A stretch of DNA of 64,000 nt from CAXBNB01 sp040151475 (lineage in GTDB: Bacteria; Bacteroidota; Bacteroidia; Cytophagales; Cyclobacteriaceae), in the NCBI RefSeq assembly GCF_040151475.1, contig NZ_JBDKWG010000111.1, forward strand, positions 1-64,000. The letters run 5' to 3'. A model generated the notes under the pieces. It was not told the DNA's origin. It did not search any database and saw nothing but the letters and a program-made list of their open reading frames with translations. Positions 28,518-38,806 of the stretch are shown here, in pieces; position 1 is the stretch's first letter; every line of letters begins with the position of its first letter. The position numbers were made by a program, and so were the translations under genes.

Positions 28518-29513
28518 TTACTCTAATTCATAAACGTCAAACCGAGACATAATTACAAAACTCGAACTCCATCCGACAATATGAAGTTTTATATACCGGG
28601 CACTAAGTGGAGAATAAAATTTAATATATTGATAAGAGGATGATGTAGATAGCTCAGCAGTACCTTGAGATGTCCAGTCTTCTCCATTTACACTGGTTGA
28701 TACCATTATTGAATTAAGAGAGTAGCTTGTACTGTAGCTATGTATTCTAATACCCGAAATATTGGAATACTCGGCCGCCAGATCTACTGTAAGCGTACAT
28801 TCTGTTGCCGGATTTACAAACCAGTAGTTTCGGGTACTGGTATTAAAGATATTAGACAAAGAGCCCGATGAAATAGGTATATCTAATGTAGCAGACCATT
28901 CGGATCTGTCATCTATGAGATCTCCTTCCATATCACCAGAAGTCGGTTTGGTATAAACGTTCGTCTCTTCTGTATTAATAACCAAATAAACTATATTGAG
29001 GTTTGAGCTTATTTCTGCGTTTTCTACAGAAGAGATTCTAACAGGAACCATGTAAGAATTAACATCCAAAAACTGTAAATCCTCCGAACTTATTGAAATT
29101 GTCAAACTATCATTGGATTGCACAGTTCCCTGAGAAATCATTAACTGATTAGTATTCATGTTCAAAGTAACAGCTTCCGGTAAGGGACTATATCCTTCCA
29201 AAATCAAAGAATTATCTTTTTCAAAAGTTACTTTAATGTCTCTTTCAGCTGAATGGGTACACTGCGCTGCTAATTTAATTTCCAGCTTGTCTGAATTACT
29301 CAATACGCTCCCTGCAGGAGTATTGATAACTTTAAATACGGCACTGTTTTTAGGTAAATTTATGGGACTCCAGAATGGAGTGTTGATATACACTTTATTC
29401 GTAGCAGTGCCTTCCACATCGAACGCTTCTTCCTCTTCGCAAGACTGAAACAATAACATTCCAATCGCAGCAAACCATATTGCTATATATTTCGAATTTA
29501 TTATATTTTTCAT
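28518..29513 (-). CDS. DUF1735 lipoprotein with C-terminal F5/8 type C (discoidin-like) domain
   Basis: 331 residues. Lipoprotein signal ending LFQSC followed by an acidic run (EEEE), a surface-export type signal. Residues about 40-185 are a DUF1735/BT_3987 N-terminal-like beta domain (FEKDNSLI, PLPEAVTLN, YMVPVRISSVE). Residues about 195-331 look like an F5/8 type C carbohydrate-binding domain (WFVNPATECTLTVDL, ISGIRIHSY, SARYIKLHIVGW). Last gene of the operon, 24 nt after the LamG-like lipoprotein. Probable surface glycan-binding protein helping the GH18 enzyme and SusCD. Confidence 0.85.
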   Translation of the reverse strand: MKNIINSKYIAIWFAAIGMLLFQSCEEEEAFDVEGTATNKVYINTPFWSPINLPKNSAVFKVINTPAGSVLSNSDKLEIKLAAQCTHSAERDIKVTFEKDNSLILEGYSPLPEAVTLNMNTNQLMISQGTVQSNDSLTISISSEDLQFLDVNSYMVPVRISSVENAEISSNLNIVYLVINTEETNVYTKPTSGDMEGDLIDDRSEWSATLDIPISSGSLSNIFNTSTRNYWFVNPATECTLTVDLAAEYSNISGIRIHSYSTSYSLNSIMVSTSVNGEDWTSQGTAELSTSSSYQYIKFYSPLSARYIKLHIVGWSSSFVIMSRFDVYELE

Positions 29514-29537
29514 CGTCGTAGTTTTTCTAATGTCCTG

Positions 29538-30758
29538 TTAATTACTACATCTGTTCTCGTCATCAGCTATCCAATTCACATAATCGGTTTTGTCATACTG
29601 ATTACCATTTTGCCATGACTCAGACCAATCCATATCATAACCATTGCCTGTTGCATCTTTAAACACATGGCCTTCACCGTCATTCAACTTCCAATAAGCA
29701 AGCAATCCCTCTGATGCCGGATCAACCCCACAAATCCCCAATTGCAATTCACTTGATGTTAAACCTCTGTCCCATAAACGAATCTCTGCAATTCTGCCCA
29801 GAAACCTTTGCCTGTATGGATAAGAAGAGGAGGCCGTGCCACTATCAAACCAGGACATGCCCAATTCCAATCTTTGAAACACAGTTCCTTTTGTTCCTGC
29901 CAGTTCTGCATCTTTTACTCCATCAACGTACATGATGTATGTACTGCCGTCAAATGTCAGAGAAATGGTGTACCACTGACCTGTATTGAACCTTGTTGAC
30001 GAAATCAATCCTCCTCCTGGGCTAACCCATTGCAGAGAATTCACATCCTGACCATTTTCTCCAAAACGAAGTAAATTGGTGATTGACTCATCAATCGGGC
30101 AAAAATTACTCAATCGGCTGATAGGCTCATTCCCCGGATGCCATTGATTGATATAACATTTGATTTCATAAGTAAATTGGGGAAGTTCAACAGGTTCATC
30201 TGCATAATAATTTCCGTAAAAATTCACATTGGTCATGTCCAAAGAACTATAGTGAATCACTCGTGAAACTCTTAAATAGATTGTTTTTGAAGCCTCTAAA
30301 ACTTCCATATCCCCTCCTTCTATGCTTTCAATAGTTACGGGAATCATATAAGTTCGACCATCATGAAACTCATCAGCAGATGTAATACTAACAGTGACTC
30401 CACTAGATGCAGCACTACCTGCCTCTATCACTGCCTCGGTTTTATCCATGTTAATCACTGATTCAGGCAAAGGGTAATAATTCGTTTTATTCTTCATATT
30501 GTAAGATTCCACCAAAGAATTGTCCAGGGCAAATCTAACTTTGACATCTCCATCTACTTTACCAGTAGCTGAGGCTGTCACGATATATGAAGATGGCGTA
30601 TCCTCTACTACAAAACTTACTAAAGGATTACTGTCAGTTCCGGTAACCAGAATAACCTCTTTCCCAAAATCCAGATCATCTTCACACGCTACAAAAAGCA
30701 CAAGGCCAAATGCGCAAAGCAGAAGTGTTCTTATATTTATATATTTTTTCATTTTCAT
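29538..30758 (-). CDS. DUF1735 lipoprotein with LamG-like concanavalin-fold domain
   Basis: 406 residues. Lipobox LFVAC followed by EDDLD. A DUF1735 domain lies at about 35-170 (RFALDNSLVESYN, PLPESVINMD, YMIPVTIESIE) and a laminin G-like jelly-roll at about 185-390 (FNTGQWYTISLTFDGSTYIMYVDG, RFLGRIAEIRLWDRGLTSSEL, GLLAYWKLNDGEG). Such proteins accompany GH18 enzymes in Bacteroides N-glycan loci as surface glycan binders. Co-operonic with the GH18 gene (32-nt gap). Confidence 0.86.
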   Translation of the reverse strand: MKMKKYINIRTLLLCAFGLVLFVACEDDLDFGKEVILVTGTDSNPLVSFVVEDTPSSYIVTASATGKVDGDVKVRFALDNSLVESYNMKNKTNYYPLPESVINMDKTEAVIEAGSAASSGVTVSITSADEFHDGRTYMIPVTIESIEGGDMEVLEASKTIYLRVSRVIHYSSLDMTNVNFYGNYYADEPVELPQFTYEIKCYINQWHPGNEPISRLSNFCPIDESITNLLRFGENGQDVNSLQWVSPGGGLISSTRFNTGQWYTISLTFDGSTYIMYVDGVKDAELAGTKGTVFQRLELGMSWFDSGTASSSYPYRQRFLGRIAEIRLWDRGLTSSELQLGICGVDPASEGLLAYWKLNDGEGHVFKDATGNGYDMDWSESWQNGNQYDKTDYVNWIADDENRCSN

Positions 30759-30790
30759 GTTTGTTTAAACTTTCAAATTCTACCTAACTA

Positions 30791-31840
30791 TTATTGAACA
30801 GCAGGATTGGCAATTTGTATGCAACGTCTCAGGTTATAATATGGAATGCCGGAGCTATTAGAATATTCCCGGCCTATATAGAAGGCTCCAAAACCACCTT
30901 TAGCACCCTGAGTAGGATTCCAGCGAGCCATACCTTCCAAAGAATACATTTGACTTCCATCCGTTGTTAAGGTGTTTCCATCGTCTTCTACAAAAGGAGA
31001 ACCACCGTTTTCAGCATGGCTTCCAAAGTTTTCAGTTACTATAAATTTTTTAGGTTTAGCCCAGTCAATTGAATTGTAATAACTTTGCAATCTGGAACCA
31101 GAATGCTCACTAAAACCTTGAGTATATGCCTGACGAATAAAATAGTTCACATAAGGTTCTGTTTCTTCATCCGGATATTGTGAGTAAAAGTCAACTATAA
31201 GGAGTTTATCGGGGTATTGTCCCATAGGACCAAAATACTGGCCTATGTATTGTACCAGTTTTGTAAAATTCTCACCTTGCAGCCAATCACCTTCAGGCTC
31301 ATAGTCCAGATCAAGACCATCAATGTCAGCGTCCAAAACCTGATCGACCAAATACTGGCCATAAACTTCTATCCCTTCATCTGTATGATTTTCCGAAAGG
31401 TCATATTCGGTACCATCTCTAAGGGTAATAACTTTATTCATTCTCGTAATAGTAGGTGCCACAAAACGTGTTCCCAGCTTTTCACTAACATACCTCATGT
31501 CTTCGTAAGCTACAGGAGCATAACTATCACTTTGAGGATCATTACTTGGAATACCCATCCACAATGAGCAGATGTCCAAACTATCAGGAAGCCCCTTAAT
31601 GCGTTCTCCCCATGAAGCAGGATCTTTGTAACCATCCACACCTTCCAACGGGGCATAAGCTGCATACCATACAAAACTTAATGTATGATTAGATTTTTTA
31701 TATGCTCTAAGGTTTTCAAAGTACTGCTCATCGTATGTTTTTAACTTTTGAATATCCAATGACTCAACCTCAGTATCGCACCCTGCCATAAAAACAGTTG
31801 CAGAGAAAAGAGTCAAAAAACCTATTAGTTTTATTCTCAT
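30791..31840 (-). CDS. GH18 endo-beta-N-acetylglucosaminidase-like lipoprotein
   Basis: 349 residues from the ATG at 31840. An upstream in-frame ATG at 31918 would overlap the SusD gene and hide the lipoprotein signal, so it is rejected. Lipobox FMAGC (Cys21). The GH18 motif DGLDLDYE lies at residues 174-181, with Glu181 the expected catalytic acid and Asp179 the helper of substrate-assisted catalysis. Residues about 45-345 fit a single TIM barrel without insertions, as in endo-enzymes that cut the chitobiose core of N-glycans, rather than a large chitinase. With two DUF1735 lipoproteins and SusCD this resembles the BT_3983-3987 arrangement. N-glycan as substrate is inference; chitin oligomers are the alternative. 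Confidence 0.85.
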   Translation of the reverse strand: MRIKLIGFLTLFSATVFMAGCDTEVESLDIQKLKTYDEQYFENLRAYKKSNHTLSFVWYAAYAPLEGVDGYKDPASWGERIKGLPDSLDICSLWMGIPSNDPQSDSYAPVAYEDMRYVSEKLGTRFVAPTITRMNKVITLRDGTEYDLSENHTDEGIEVYGQYLVDQVLDADIDGLDLDYEPEGDWLQGENFTKLVQYIGQYFGPMGQYPDKLLIVDFYSQYPDEETEPYVNYFIRQAYTQGFSEHSGSRLQSYYNSIDWAKPKKFIVTENFGSHAENGGSPFVEDDGNTLTTDGSQMYSLEGMARWNPTQGAKGGFGAFYIGREYSNSSGIPYYNLRRCIQIANPAVQ

Positions 31841-31871
31841 GATTTTCAAATTTTTATTTTTTAACACTGAA

Positions 31872-33488
31872 TTATTTCTGGTCCCACCAAAGTTTAGTAC
31901 CTCCATTATCCGAGCCACTTAACAATGAGACTCCTACTGTTACCCCAGCCTGATTATTGATGTATTCAGATTGAGGGAAGGGAATTCTACGAACCTGTTG
32001 ATCACTATTGATCGTGCCATTACTATTGTTAGTAACAACTGGTAATAGCCTTGGGTAACCTGTTCTCCTAAATTCTGCCCATCCTTCAGGGCCATCAGGA
32101 AAAATGGCTATCCATTTTTGAGTAATAATTCTTTCGAGATTTCTTTCAAAGGAATCTGCCTCATCCCAGGCTATAGTAATATCACTTGGAGCTGAAGCAT
32201 TAAGACTTGAACCTTCGGCATTATCATTAAATGCAATCGGAGTGCTTTCTGAATCATTAATATAACTATCTGCTCCATCAACATTATTTTCCAGGAATGA
32301 AACACTAATACCTTCTTCGTAAAATTCTTGAGCGGTACCATTCATATTCCATCCCCGAAGTGCACCTTCTGCTCTAAGAAAATAGGATTCCGCTCCAGTC
32401 ATCCATACTATTTCAGTGTTACTTTGATTTACATTCAAATTCGAAATATTATCACTCACATACCTCGACCATACTGACGTCTCAATTCCCAACCGTACAC
32501 CATGATACCCTCCATCTTCTGTAGGAGTAAAATAAGCTCCCAACCTGGGGTCTTCATAGCCATTCATATAAGAATCCATAGATGCGCTCATCCGTGCCTC
32601 ACCGTCATTGAAGTTATAGGATATATCATACAAAGGATGATAATAGGTGAGATTGGAAGAGTGTTTTAAAGATGCTGCTTCACCCGGACTTGAAATAAGG
32701 CCAATTGGATTGTTAATAGACTTTTCGGCTTCTTCTTGCGCCAGAGCAGGATTTGCATACGCAATTCTAATGGCTAAACGCAACCTGAGAGTATTAGCAA
32801 ATTTTACCCATTTTGTAGCATCACCACCATATATGTAGTCGTAATTAGCCAAAATAGTAGCAGAAGGATTGCCAAGTACATAGTCAGTCAACTCATCTAT
32901 CGATGAATCCAACTCCTCAAAGAACATAGTATATACATTTTCCAAGGCATCATAGTCATTTTGTAGAGAACCACTCCCAAAATTGATATAAGGAACAGAC
33001 CCATAAGCATCTGCCACCCTATGCATGGCCTCAACTTTTATCACTGTGGCTAACGCTGATACTTCGGGTAATCCTTGTTCATCTGCTATCTCAACTATGG
33101 ATTGCCATGCAGGCATTACACTTGAAAACCCAGAAGTGAAGGTTTTCTCGATCCAACCTGTAATAAAATAGTAAGAACCATTGTGTACACCACTATACCA
33201 TGATCCGGTTGGTGCAATATAACCTGAATACAAATCGCTGGTCAGACCTTGTGCTACCTGATAATCACTACTTAAATTGTTACCATCATCAAATAAAACT
33301 ACATTTCTCTGCATCTGAGAGAAAAAAGCACCTGTTTTAAGGTTATCATTCGACATCATCTCCTCTGTGGCCTCATGCTGATTGGTATTGGCCTCCTCAA
33401 AGGAATCTGTACAAGAAATCATCAGAGTCATCAAAATCAGACTCAAACATGAAACTCGATACGAGTTAATTATCTTATATAAAATCAT
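31872..33488 (-). CDS. SusD-like outer-membrane lipoprotein (SusD-like_2 type)
   Basis: 538 residues; lipobox LMISC. It lacks the usual RagB pattern and fits the SusD-like_2 type: EEANTNQHEATEEM near the mature N terminus, AMHRVADAYGSVPY, KWVKFANTLRLRLAIR, WMTGAESYFLRAEGALRG, and a C-terminal FPQSEYINN. It starts 22 nt after its SusC and is followed 31 nt later by the GH18 gene. Probable glycan-capturing lid of the SusC barrel. Confidence 0.9.
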   Translation of the reverse strand: MILYKIINSYRVSCLSLILMTLMISCTDSFEEANTNQHEATEEMMSNDNLKTGAFFSQMQRNVVLFDDGNNLSSDYQVAQGLTSDLYSGYIAPTGSWYSGVHNGSYYFITGWIEKTFTSGFSSVMPAWQSIVEIADEQGLPEVSALATVIKVEAMHRVADAYGSVPYINFGSGSLQNDYDALENVYTMFFEELDSSIDELTDYVLGNPSATILANYDYIYGGDATKWVKFANTLRLRLAIRIAYANPALAQEEAEKSINNPIGLISSPGEAASLKHSSNLTYYHPLYDISYNFNDGEARMSASMDSYMNGYEDPRLGAYFTPTEDGGYHGVRLGIETSVWSRYVSDNISNLNVNQSNTEIVWMTGAESYFLRAEGALRGWNMNGTAQEFYEEGISVSFLENNVDGADSYINDSESTPIAFNDNAEGSSLNASAPSDITIAWDEADSFERNLERIITQKWIAIFPDGPEGWAEFRRTGYPRLLPVVTNNSNGTINSDQQVRRIPFPQSEYINNQAGVTVGVSLLSGSDNGGTKLWWDQK

Positions 33489-33510
33489 AATTATTGACAG
33501 TTTTAGGTTT

Positions 33511-36500
33511 TTAGAACTTTAACTTGACAGAAAACCCTATGTTTTTCAAACTAGGTGTCATAAAGTAATCCACCCCTTGAAAATAAGTTCCTGTGTTAGC
33601 TGTCAACTCAGGATCATAGGGGGCTTTGTTGTAGATCATAAACAAGTTGCGCGCAACAAAGGAAATATTAAGGCTCTGAATCCAATTGGCTAATGAATTA
33701 ACAGGAACATCATAACCTAGTGTTACTTCACCCAACCGGGCATTGGTTGCGCTATAAATGTACATAGATCCAATACCTCCATTGGTTCCACCAATGGTCT
33801 GATAGTATTCCTTAGCAGGAATCCGTTTCCCATTTACAAGTGCTCCACCAGAATCTCTGGCTTCCTCCGAAGCTTTTGATACACCGAAAGCATCCATAAC
33901 GGCCTGCGTATTGGACACCACTACACCACCAAAACGAGCAGTAAACAAGAAGCTGAATGAGAATCGATCCCAACTAAGATTGTTACCCCAACCTACATTA
34001 GATTTTGGTGCACTGTTCCCTGCTTTTACAAAAGCATTTGACTCTGCTGCCACAGTTTGTGATGATGGATCAACAAAGATTGCTCCGTGCTCGTCTGTTT
34101 TCAAGGTGTTGACATAAATATCACCCATAGATCCCCCTTCTTTCAGTATCATTTTATAACTACCTGTGCCACCCATATCCAGTTGGTCGAGAGATATAAT
34201 TTCTCCTGTTTTAGGGTTTTCCCATTCGGGAAGTAATTCAATGATTTTGTTTCTATTCAGGGAATAAGTCAAATATGAGTTCCAATCAAATTTCCCAACT
34301 GTTTTATTATATCTCGCTGTTAGCTCAATACCTTGGTTATTGACTTTTCCTGCATTGACAATTACACTGGTAAATCCGGAAGAAGCAGAAAGAGTAGGCT
34401 CGAAAAACTGATTATATGTACTTGACTTGTAGAATGTTGCATCCAAAGTAAGGCTATTCGAAAACAAACCCAAATTCAACCCTACTTCCCAGGATTTGGT
34501 TCTTTCTGGCCGAAGATCTGTGTTCGGCATCCTTGTCTGTGTTTGGGGATATCCACTTGACAAAGGATAGGTGGGTATTGTAAGAAATACATTGGGCTCG
34601 TTACCAACTTCAGAATAGGAAGTACGAACTTTAATTAAAGATAATACATCAGATTCCAATGCCAGAATGTCCGATATAATACCAGTCAAACCAACAGATG
34701 GATAGAAAAAAGAACTGATATCCGACTGAGCCAAATTAGAAGACCAATCATTACGTCCTGTTACATCCAGATAAACGAGGTTCTGATAACCCAGCTGAGC
34801 ACTTGCAAAAATTGATTGCTTTTTTGAAGCATATCCCGATTGAGAAGATTCCCCGGTAGAAGGATTAACATTAGAATAAGTAAATAAGTTGGCTACACCC
34901 AGCAGGTTGCCACCATACATATTCTGATCATAATCAATATTCAAAAAGTTAGATCCTACGTTTGCGGTTAGATTGAAACTCTCTTGAATTTTCTTATCAA
35001 TGTTTAGTATTACTTCTCCATAAATTTGTCGGGTAGCCGCTTCATTTAGAGCGTAATATCCATTGTCGGATGCAAAAAGCCGGTTAGTAGAAGCACTGAA
35101 CTTTTTCTGGTATTTTTCATTGCTTTTATCCATCTTGATACGTCCTGAAATACTCGCCCAGTCTGCAAATTGATACTTCAAAGACGCATTGCCCATGTAC
35201 CTTTCTTTGTTATTGACAAACTTATTCCGCTCTGTTATCCAGTAAGGATTTTGTATAGACATACCCTGATCACCGTATGGCCAGAATTGAGTTTTGAAAT
35301 TTCTTGAAGCATTGTATCTTTCGTAAACTTCTACTTTAGAAAAATCATCTCCTGCGGGAAATAGATATACAGCAAGGAATGGGTTAAAATATTGCCCCTG
35401 AGCCACCATGTTTTGCTCTTTCACATTACTACTCATGAACCCTATGTCCAGAGTCAGGGTTTCATAAATTTTTGATGTGTTACGAACAGAAAAATTATAC
35501 CTGTCGTAATTGTTATTGTGTATTATTCCTTCTGAATTGACTGTACCGGCAGAAACGTAAGTCTGACTTTTTTCCGAACCTGTTGATAAACTCACCGAGT
35601 TAGTAATATTAACTCCTGTTTGGAAAAAATCAGCCGGATCATAAGAAGAAGGGTTAGTAAGCTTTTCTCCCCAACTGAAATAACTTCCACTTTCCGATTG
35701 CCCATAAGTTTTTTGAAATTCCGGTAAGACAAGTGGTGATGAAAATATCGTACTGTTTGAGATATTTACGGTCGTTTTCTCCTTGCTTCCTTTCTTGGTA
35801 TTAATTAAAACCACTCCGTTGGCAGCAGAACTTCCATATAGTGCCGCAGCAGCAGATCCGGTTAACACTGATATACTCTCTATATCCTCAGGATTCAGGT
35901 TAGATATACCATCACCAGTCTGTCCTGCCCCTGAAAAAAGATCAGAAGGTTGGGCTGTAGATAAATTCGGCATTGGAATACCATCCACAACATACAAGGC
36001 ATTGTTGTTTCCTGAAATAGATTTCACACCACGCATAACCACTCTGGAGGTACCTCCTACTCCGGATGATGAGCTTTTGATCGTTACCCCTGCCACTCTA
36101 CCGTTTAGGTTGTTTACAAAATTGGCATTGGCAACCTGATTAATTGACTTTCCTGAAATTTCCTGAACATTGTAAGTCAGAGACCTGGTCTCTTTCTCAA
36201 TACCCAAAGCAGTAACCACAATTTCCTCCAGTTGCTCGGCATCCAATTCCATCTGGACATCAACTACAGAACGGCCTTCCAAAGTAATTTCAGTAGTTTT
36301 ATAGCCTACAAATGAAACAACGAGAGTAGCAGTTTCCGGTAAGCTTAATTTAAACTGGCCATCAAGGTCAGTAGTAGTACCATTGGCAGTTCCTTTTTCT
36401 ATGACGGAGGCACCAGGAAGTCCGTCACCATTTTCATCGGTAATTTTACCTGATATATCTACATCTGCGAGTACTTCTATACGATTTACATTGTTTTTCA

Positions 36501-36876
36501 CCTCGGCTTTCAACATAGGTGAAACTGAAATTCCATTGTTGACCTGACGAAATTTCAAACTTGCCTGTTTTGATACTTCCATCAGGATATCATACACAGA
36601 TCTGGATGAACCAGGTTTTAAGTTGATAGTAGTTTTTTCGGGCAAATCCTTTTCCAAATAGAGCATCTCCAAATCAGAGTTGGATTCGATGAGGTCAAAC
36701 ACTTCTTTTATGTTGAGCCCGTTGACGGTGTTTTTTATGATGATATCACTGGTACTTGTATATTGTGCATTGCCATTATAAGCATACAACATCGTCATAC
36801 AAAAAACCTGTAATATCAAACCACATGTCGAAAATTTAATGGTCATTTTCAATAACCTAAGTAATCTTAAATTCAT
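33511..36876 (-). CDS. SusC/RagA-family TonB-dependent transporter with STN domain
   Basis: 1121 residues. Signal peptide about 1-38 (NGNAQ), STN about 48-120, carboxypeptidase D-like domain about 137-220, TonB box-like EEIVVTALG, plug about 230-360 (MRGVKSISGNNNALYVVDGIP, GSSAANGVVLINTKKG), then the barrel ending GFSVKLKF. It forms the import barrel of the putative N-glycan locus and signals through the FecR and sigma genes upstream. The variant ALGIEKE after the TonB box is the form typical of partners of SusD-like_2 proteins. Confidence 0.93.
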   Translation of the reverse strand: MNLRLLRLLKMTIKFSTCGLILQVFCMTMLYAYNGNAQYTSTSDIIIKNTVNGLNIKEVFDLIESNSDLEMLYLEKDLPEKTTINLKPGSSRSVYDILMEVSKQASLKFRQVNNGISVSPMLKAEVKNNVNRIEVLADVDISGKITDENGDGLPGASVIEKGTANGTTTDLDGQFKLSLPETATLVVSFVGYKTTEITLEGRSVVDVQMELDAEQLEEIVVTALGIEKETRSLTYNVQEISGKSINQVANANFVNNLNGRVAGVTIKSSSSGVGGTSRVVMRGVKSISGNNNALYVVDGIPMPNLSTAQPSDLFSGAGQTGDGISNLNPEDIESISVLTGSAAAALYGSSAANGVVLINTKKGSKEKTTVNISNSTIFSSPLVLPEFQKTYGQSESGSYFSWGEKLTNPSSYDPADFFQTGVNITNSVSLSTGSEKSQTYVSAGTVNSEGIIHNNNYDRYNFSVRNTSKIYETLTLDIGFMSSNVKEQNMVAQGQYFNPFLAVYLFPAGDDFSKVEVYERYNASRNFKTQFWPYGDQGMSIQNPYWITERNKFVNNKERYMGNASLKYQFADWASISGRIKMDKSNEKYQKKFSASTNRLFASDNGYYALNEAATRQIYGEVILNIDKKIQESFNLTANVGSNFLNIDYDQNMYGGNLLGVANLFTYSNVNPSTGESSQSGYASKKQSIFASAQLGYQNLVYLDVTGRNDWSSNLAQSDISSFFYPSVGLTGIISDILALESDVLSLIKVRTSYSEVGNEPNVFLTIPTYPLSSGYPQTQTRMPNTDLRPERTKSWEVGLNLGLFSNSLTLDATFYKSSTYNQFFEPTLSASSGFTSVIVNAGKVNNQGIELTARYNKTVGKFDWNSYLTYSLNRNKIIELLPEWENPKTGEIISLDQLDMGGTGSYKMILKEGGSMGDIYVNTLKTDEHGAIFVDPSSQTVAAESNAFVKAGNSAPKSNVGWGNNLSWDRFSFSFLFTARFGGVVVSNTQAVMDAFGVSKASEEARDSGGALVNGKRIPAKEYYQTIGGTNGGIGSMYIYSATNARLGEVTLGYDVPVNSLANWIQSLNISFVARNLFMIYNKAPYDPELTANTGTYFQGVDYFMTPSLKNIGFSVKLKF

Positions 36877-36955
36877 TATCTTTGTGTTGAGTGAAACATA
36901 CGTTTTGCTGTTTTCTGAATAATCATTTTCGAAGGTGTCTATTCAGGAACATCTT

Positions 36956-36980
36956 ACCTCGGATGCCTTGCACCCGGGGT
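36956..36980. promoter_or_regulatory. Stem-loop in FecR-SusC gap
   Basis: GC-rich 7-bp stem (36956-36962, 36974-36980) with one G-U pair and an 11-nt loop, in the 142-nt gap ahead of susC. The T run lies on the plus-strand side, so on the transcribed strand it is a hairpin preceded by A residues rather than a classic terminator. Confidence 0.4.
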
Positions 36981-37018
36981 TTTCTTTTTTTTAAATAGTT
37001 TGTTAGTTCATCTTTTTA

Positions 37019-38002
37019 TTAAAATCTAAGTGTAACAATCTTTTGATCAATCGTATATTCAAAGTGCATAGAATGACCAAGCAATTTGAGTACATTGACC
37101 AAAGTCTGATTTTTGAATTTTCCGGTAACTTTTATTTGCTTTCTTTTTTCTGTTGTTAAACTTTCTATACGAAAGGATACATTGTACCATTTTTCCAGAG
37201 TACTAAGCATATTATCAAAATCTGTATTATTGAAATAGATAATACCGTCTTTCCACGCCAATACTTCCTCTACATCAAACTCAAGCACAGAAAATTCTGT
37301 GGGGCCTGCATTCGCCTGTTGTCCGGGTAATAAAATAGTATTTTCCAGAGCGTTCTCTTTTGCAACCCTCACTTTCCCTTCATGCAGGGACACCTGAATA
37401 TCATCATCCTTAAATGCATTTACATTAAAAGCTGTCCCCAATGCTGTAGTAGTAATACCCTCTGATTTAACTCTAAATGGACGATTCGGATCTTTTACCA
37501 CCTCAAAATATGCCTCTCCCTTGAGCGTAATCAGACGGACACTATCTGAAAAATCCATCTGATAAGAAATGCTGCTGGCCGAGTTGAGCCATACGTGTGT
37601 ACCATCCGGCAGTTGAATTTCTGATTTAACACCTTTAGGATTCTCCTTGATCACCTGTTGAATATCAGCTACTACCTCGGTTTGGTTCGCTGTGGGGTAA
37701 TAGTAGAAAAGCCCGGTTGCAATAAGAATGACTGCCGCCGCAGCATACCTGATAATTAAACGAGTCTTATTTCCCTTATTTAATTCTTTTCCAAGTCTGA
37801 CCCATTCTTTATTCGTATCAATCTGGGAAGCACTTATCTGGTGTTGGGTGAAATTGTCCCAGTTATAAATATCTTCCGTTACTTCTTTGTGATTCTCTTT
37901 CCATTGACCCAATTCTTGCTTTTTAGCATCAGAATTTTGACCAAATATTTCGTTTACGAAGAGCTTCGCTACATTTAAATGTTCTTTTACTTTTTGGATC
38001 AT
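37019..38002 (-). CDS. FecR-family anti-sigma factor
   Basis: 327 residues: N-terminal cytoplasmic region, one membrane helix at about 82-101 (IIRYAAAAVILIATGLFYYY), periplasmic FecR domain (QLPDGTHVWLNSASSISYQ, GEAYFEVVKDPNRPFRVKS, ALGTAFNVNAF) and a C-terminal DUF4974-like domain (FDNMLSTLEKWYNVSF). It pairs with the sigma gene 72 nt upstream and the SusC 142 nt downstream. Confidence 0.92.
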   Translation of the reverse strand: MIQKVKEHLNVAKLFVNEIFGQNSDAKKQELGQWKENHKEVTEDIYNWDNFTQHQISASQIDTNKEWVRLGKELNKGNKTRLIIRYAAAAVILIATGLFYYYPTANQTEVVADIQQVIKENPKGVKSEIQLPDGTHVWLNSASSISYQMDFSDSVRLITLKGEAYFEVVKDPNRPFRVKSEGITTTALGTAFNVNAFKDDDIQVSLHEGKVRVAKENALENTILLPGQQANAGPTEFSVLEFDVEEVLAWKDGIIYFNNTDFDNMLSTLEKWYNVSFRIESLTTEKRKQIKVTGKFKNQTLVNVLKLLGHSMHFEYTIDQKIVTLRF

Positions 38003-38074
38003 TTGTCACGCTTCTAGTTGGATACCCCTAAAACCAGAAAATCAATGAACAGGGTGACAGTTGCATGAAAAAAA

Positions 38075-38626
38075 TTATTCCAATAAGAAATTTAGTAAGA
38101 TTACAGACATTAATTGATGTGCCAGAATATTTTTAAGCTTCTTGTAAGCACGAAGCTTAAGTGTCTTGACTGTATTTACTGAAATATCGAGTTCTTCGGC
38201 AATTTCAGGATTGCTCAATTGATTCATCGATAATTGAATAATCTTTTGGCTTTGCAGTCCCAGCTTTTTAATAGCGACATCCAACATTCTATAGGTTTCT
38301 TCTTTAACTATGTCTTCCAGAAAATCATTCTCTGAATATGAAAAGTATTCATCATCAGTCAAACGTAAACTATTTCTGTTTTTCTTAATGCTATCAATTG
38401 AACTGTTTCTGGTCAATATGTACAAATAGGCTTTAATTGACTTTTCATTCTCAAACATGGCATCTGACTTCAGCAACTTAATAAAAACCTCCTGAACTAC
38501 ATCTTTTGCCGCATCACTATCAGAGACTATTCTTTCGGCATACAAGCACAATGTAGGAAAATAGGCATTGAATAATGCTTTAAAATCCGGACTGTTATAT
38601 TTTACCTTTTTGTCTAAATAATACAT
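38075..38626 (-). CDS. ECF sigma factor (FecI-like)
   Basis: 183 residues. Region 2 about 12-85 (FPTLCLYAERIVSDSDAAKDVVQEVF), region 4 about 115-170 with helix-turn-helix NPEIAEELDISVNTVKTL. First gene of the sigma-FecR-SusC-SusD-GH18 operon. The protein ends in a short hydrophobic tail. Confidence 0.92.
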   Translation of the reverse strand: MYYLDKKVKYNSPDFKALFNAYFPTLCLYAERIVSDSDAAKDVVQEVFIKLLKSDAMFENEKSIKAYLYILTRNSSIDSIKKNRNSLRLTDDEYFSYSENDFLEDIVKEETYRMLDVAIKKLGLQSQKIIQLSMNQLSNPEIAEELDISVNTVKTLKLRAYKKLKNILAHQLMSVILLNFLLE

Positions 38627-38806
38627 GCAAATTATCCTGAGCTACGATCAATAAATTGATAACGGATGAATACTGCAATGATATAGCATTTTTTTAAATA
38701 GATATGACAGGGTTTGCCAACTCGAAGACCCGAGCTGGAAATAAAGTAACCTGATGTTCCCAAAATAATGCGGGAATATGATGATCGATATAAAATCGTG
38801 ATGATT

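Noticed and set aside
31841..31918. Upstream start of the GH18 gene at 31918
   Set aside because: It overlaps the end of the SusD gene and places 26 polar residues before the lipoprotein signal; the ATG at 31840 gives a proper lipobox.
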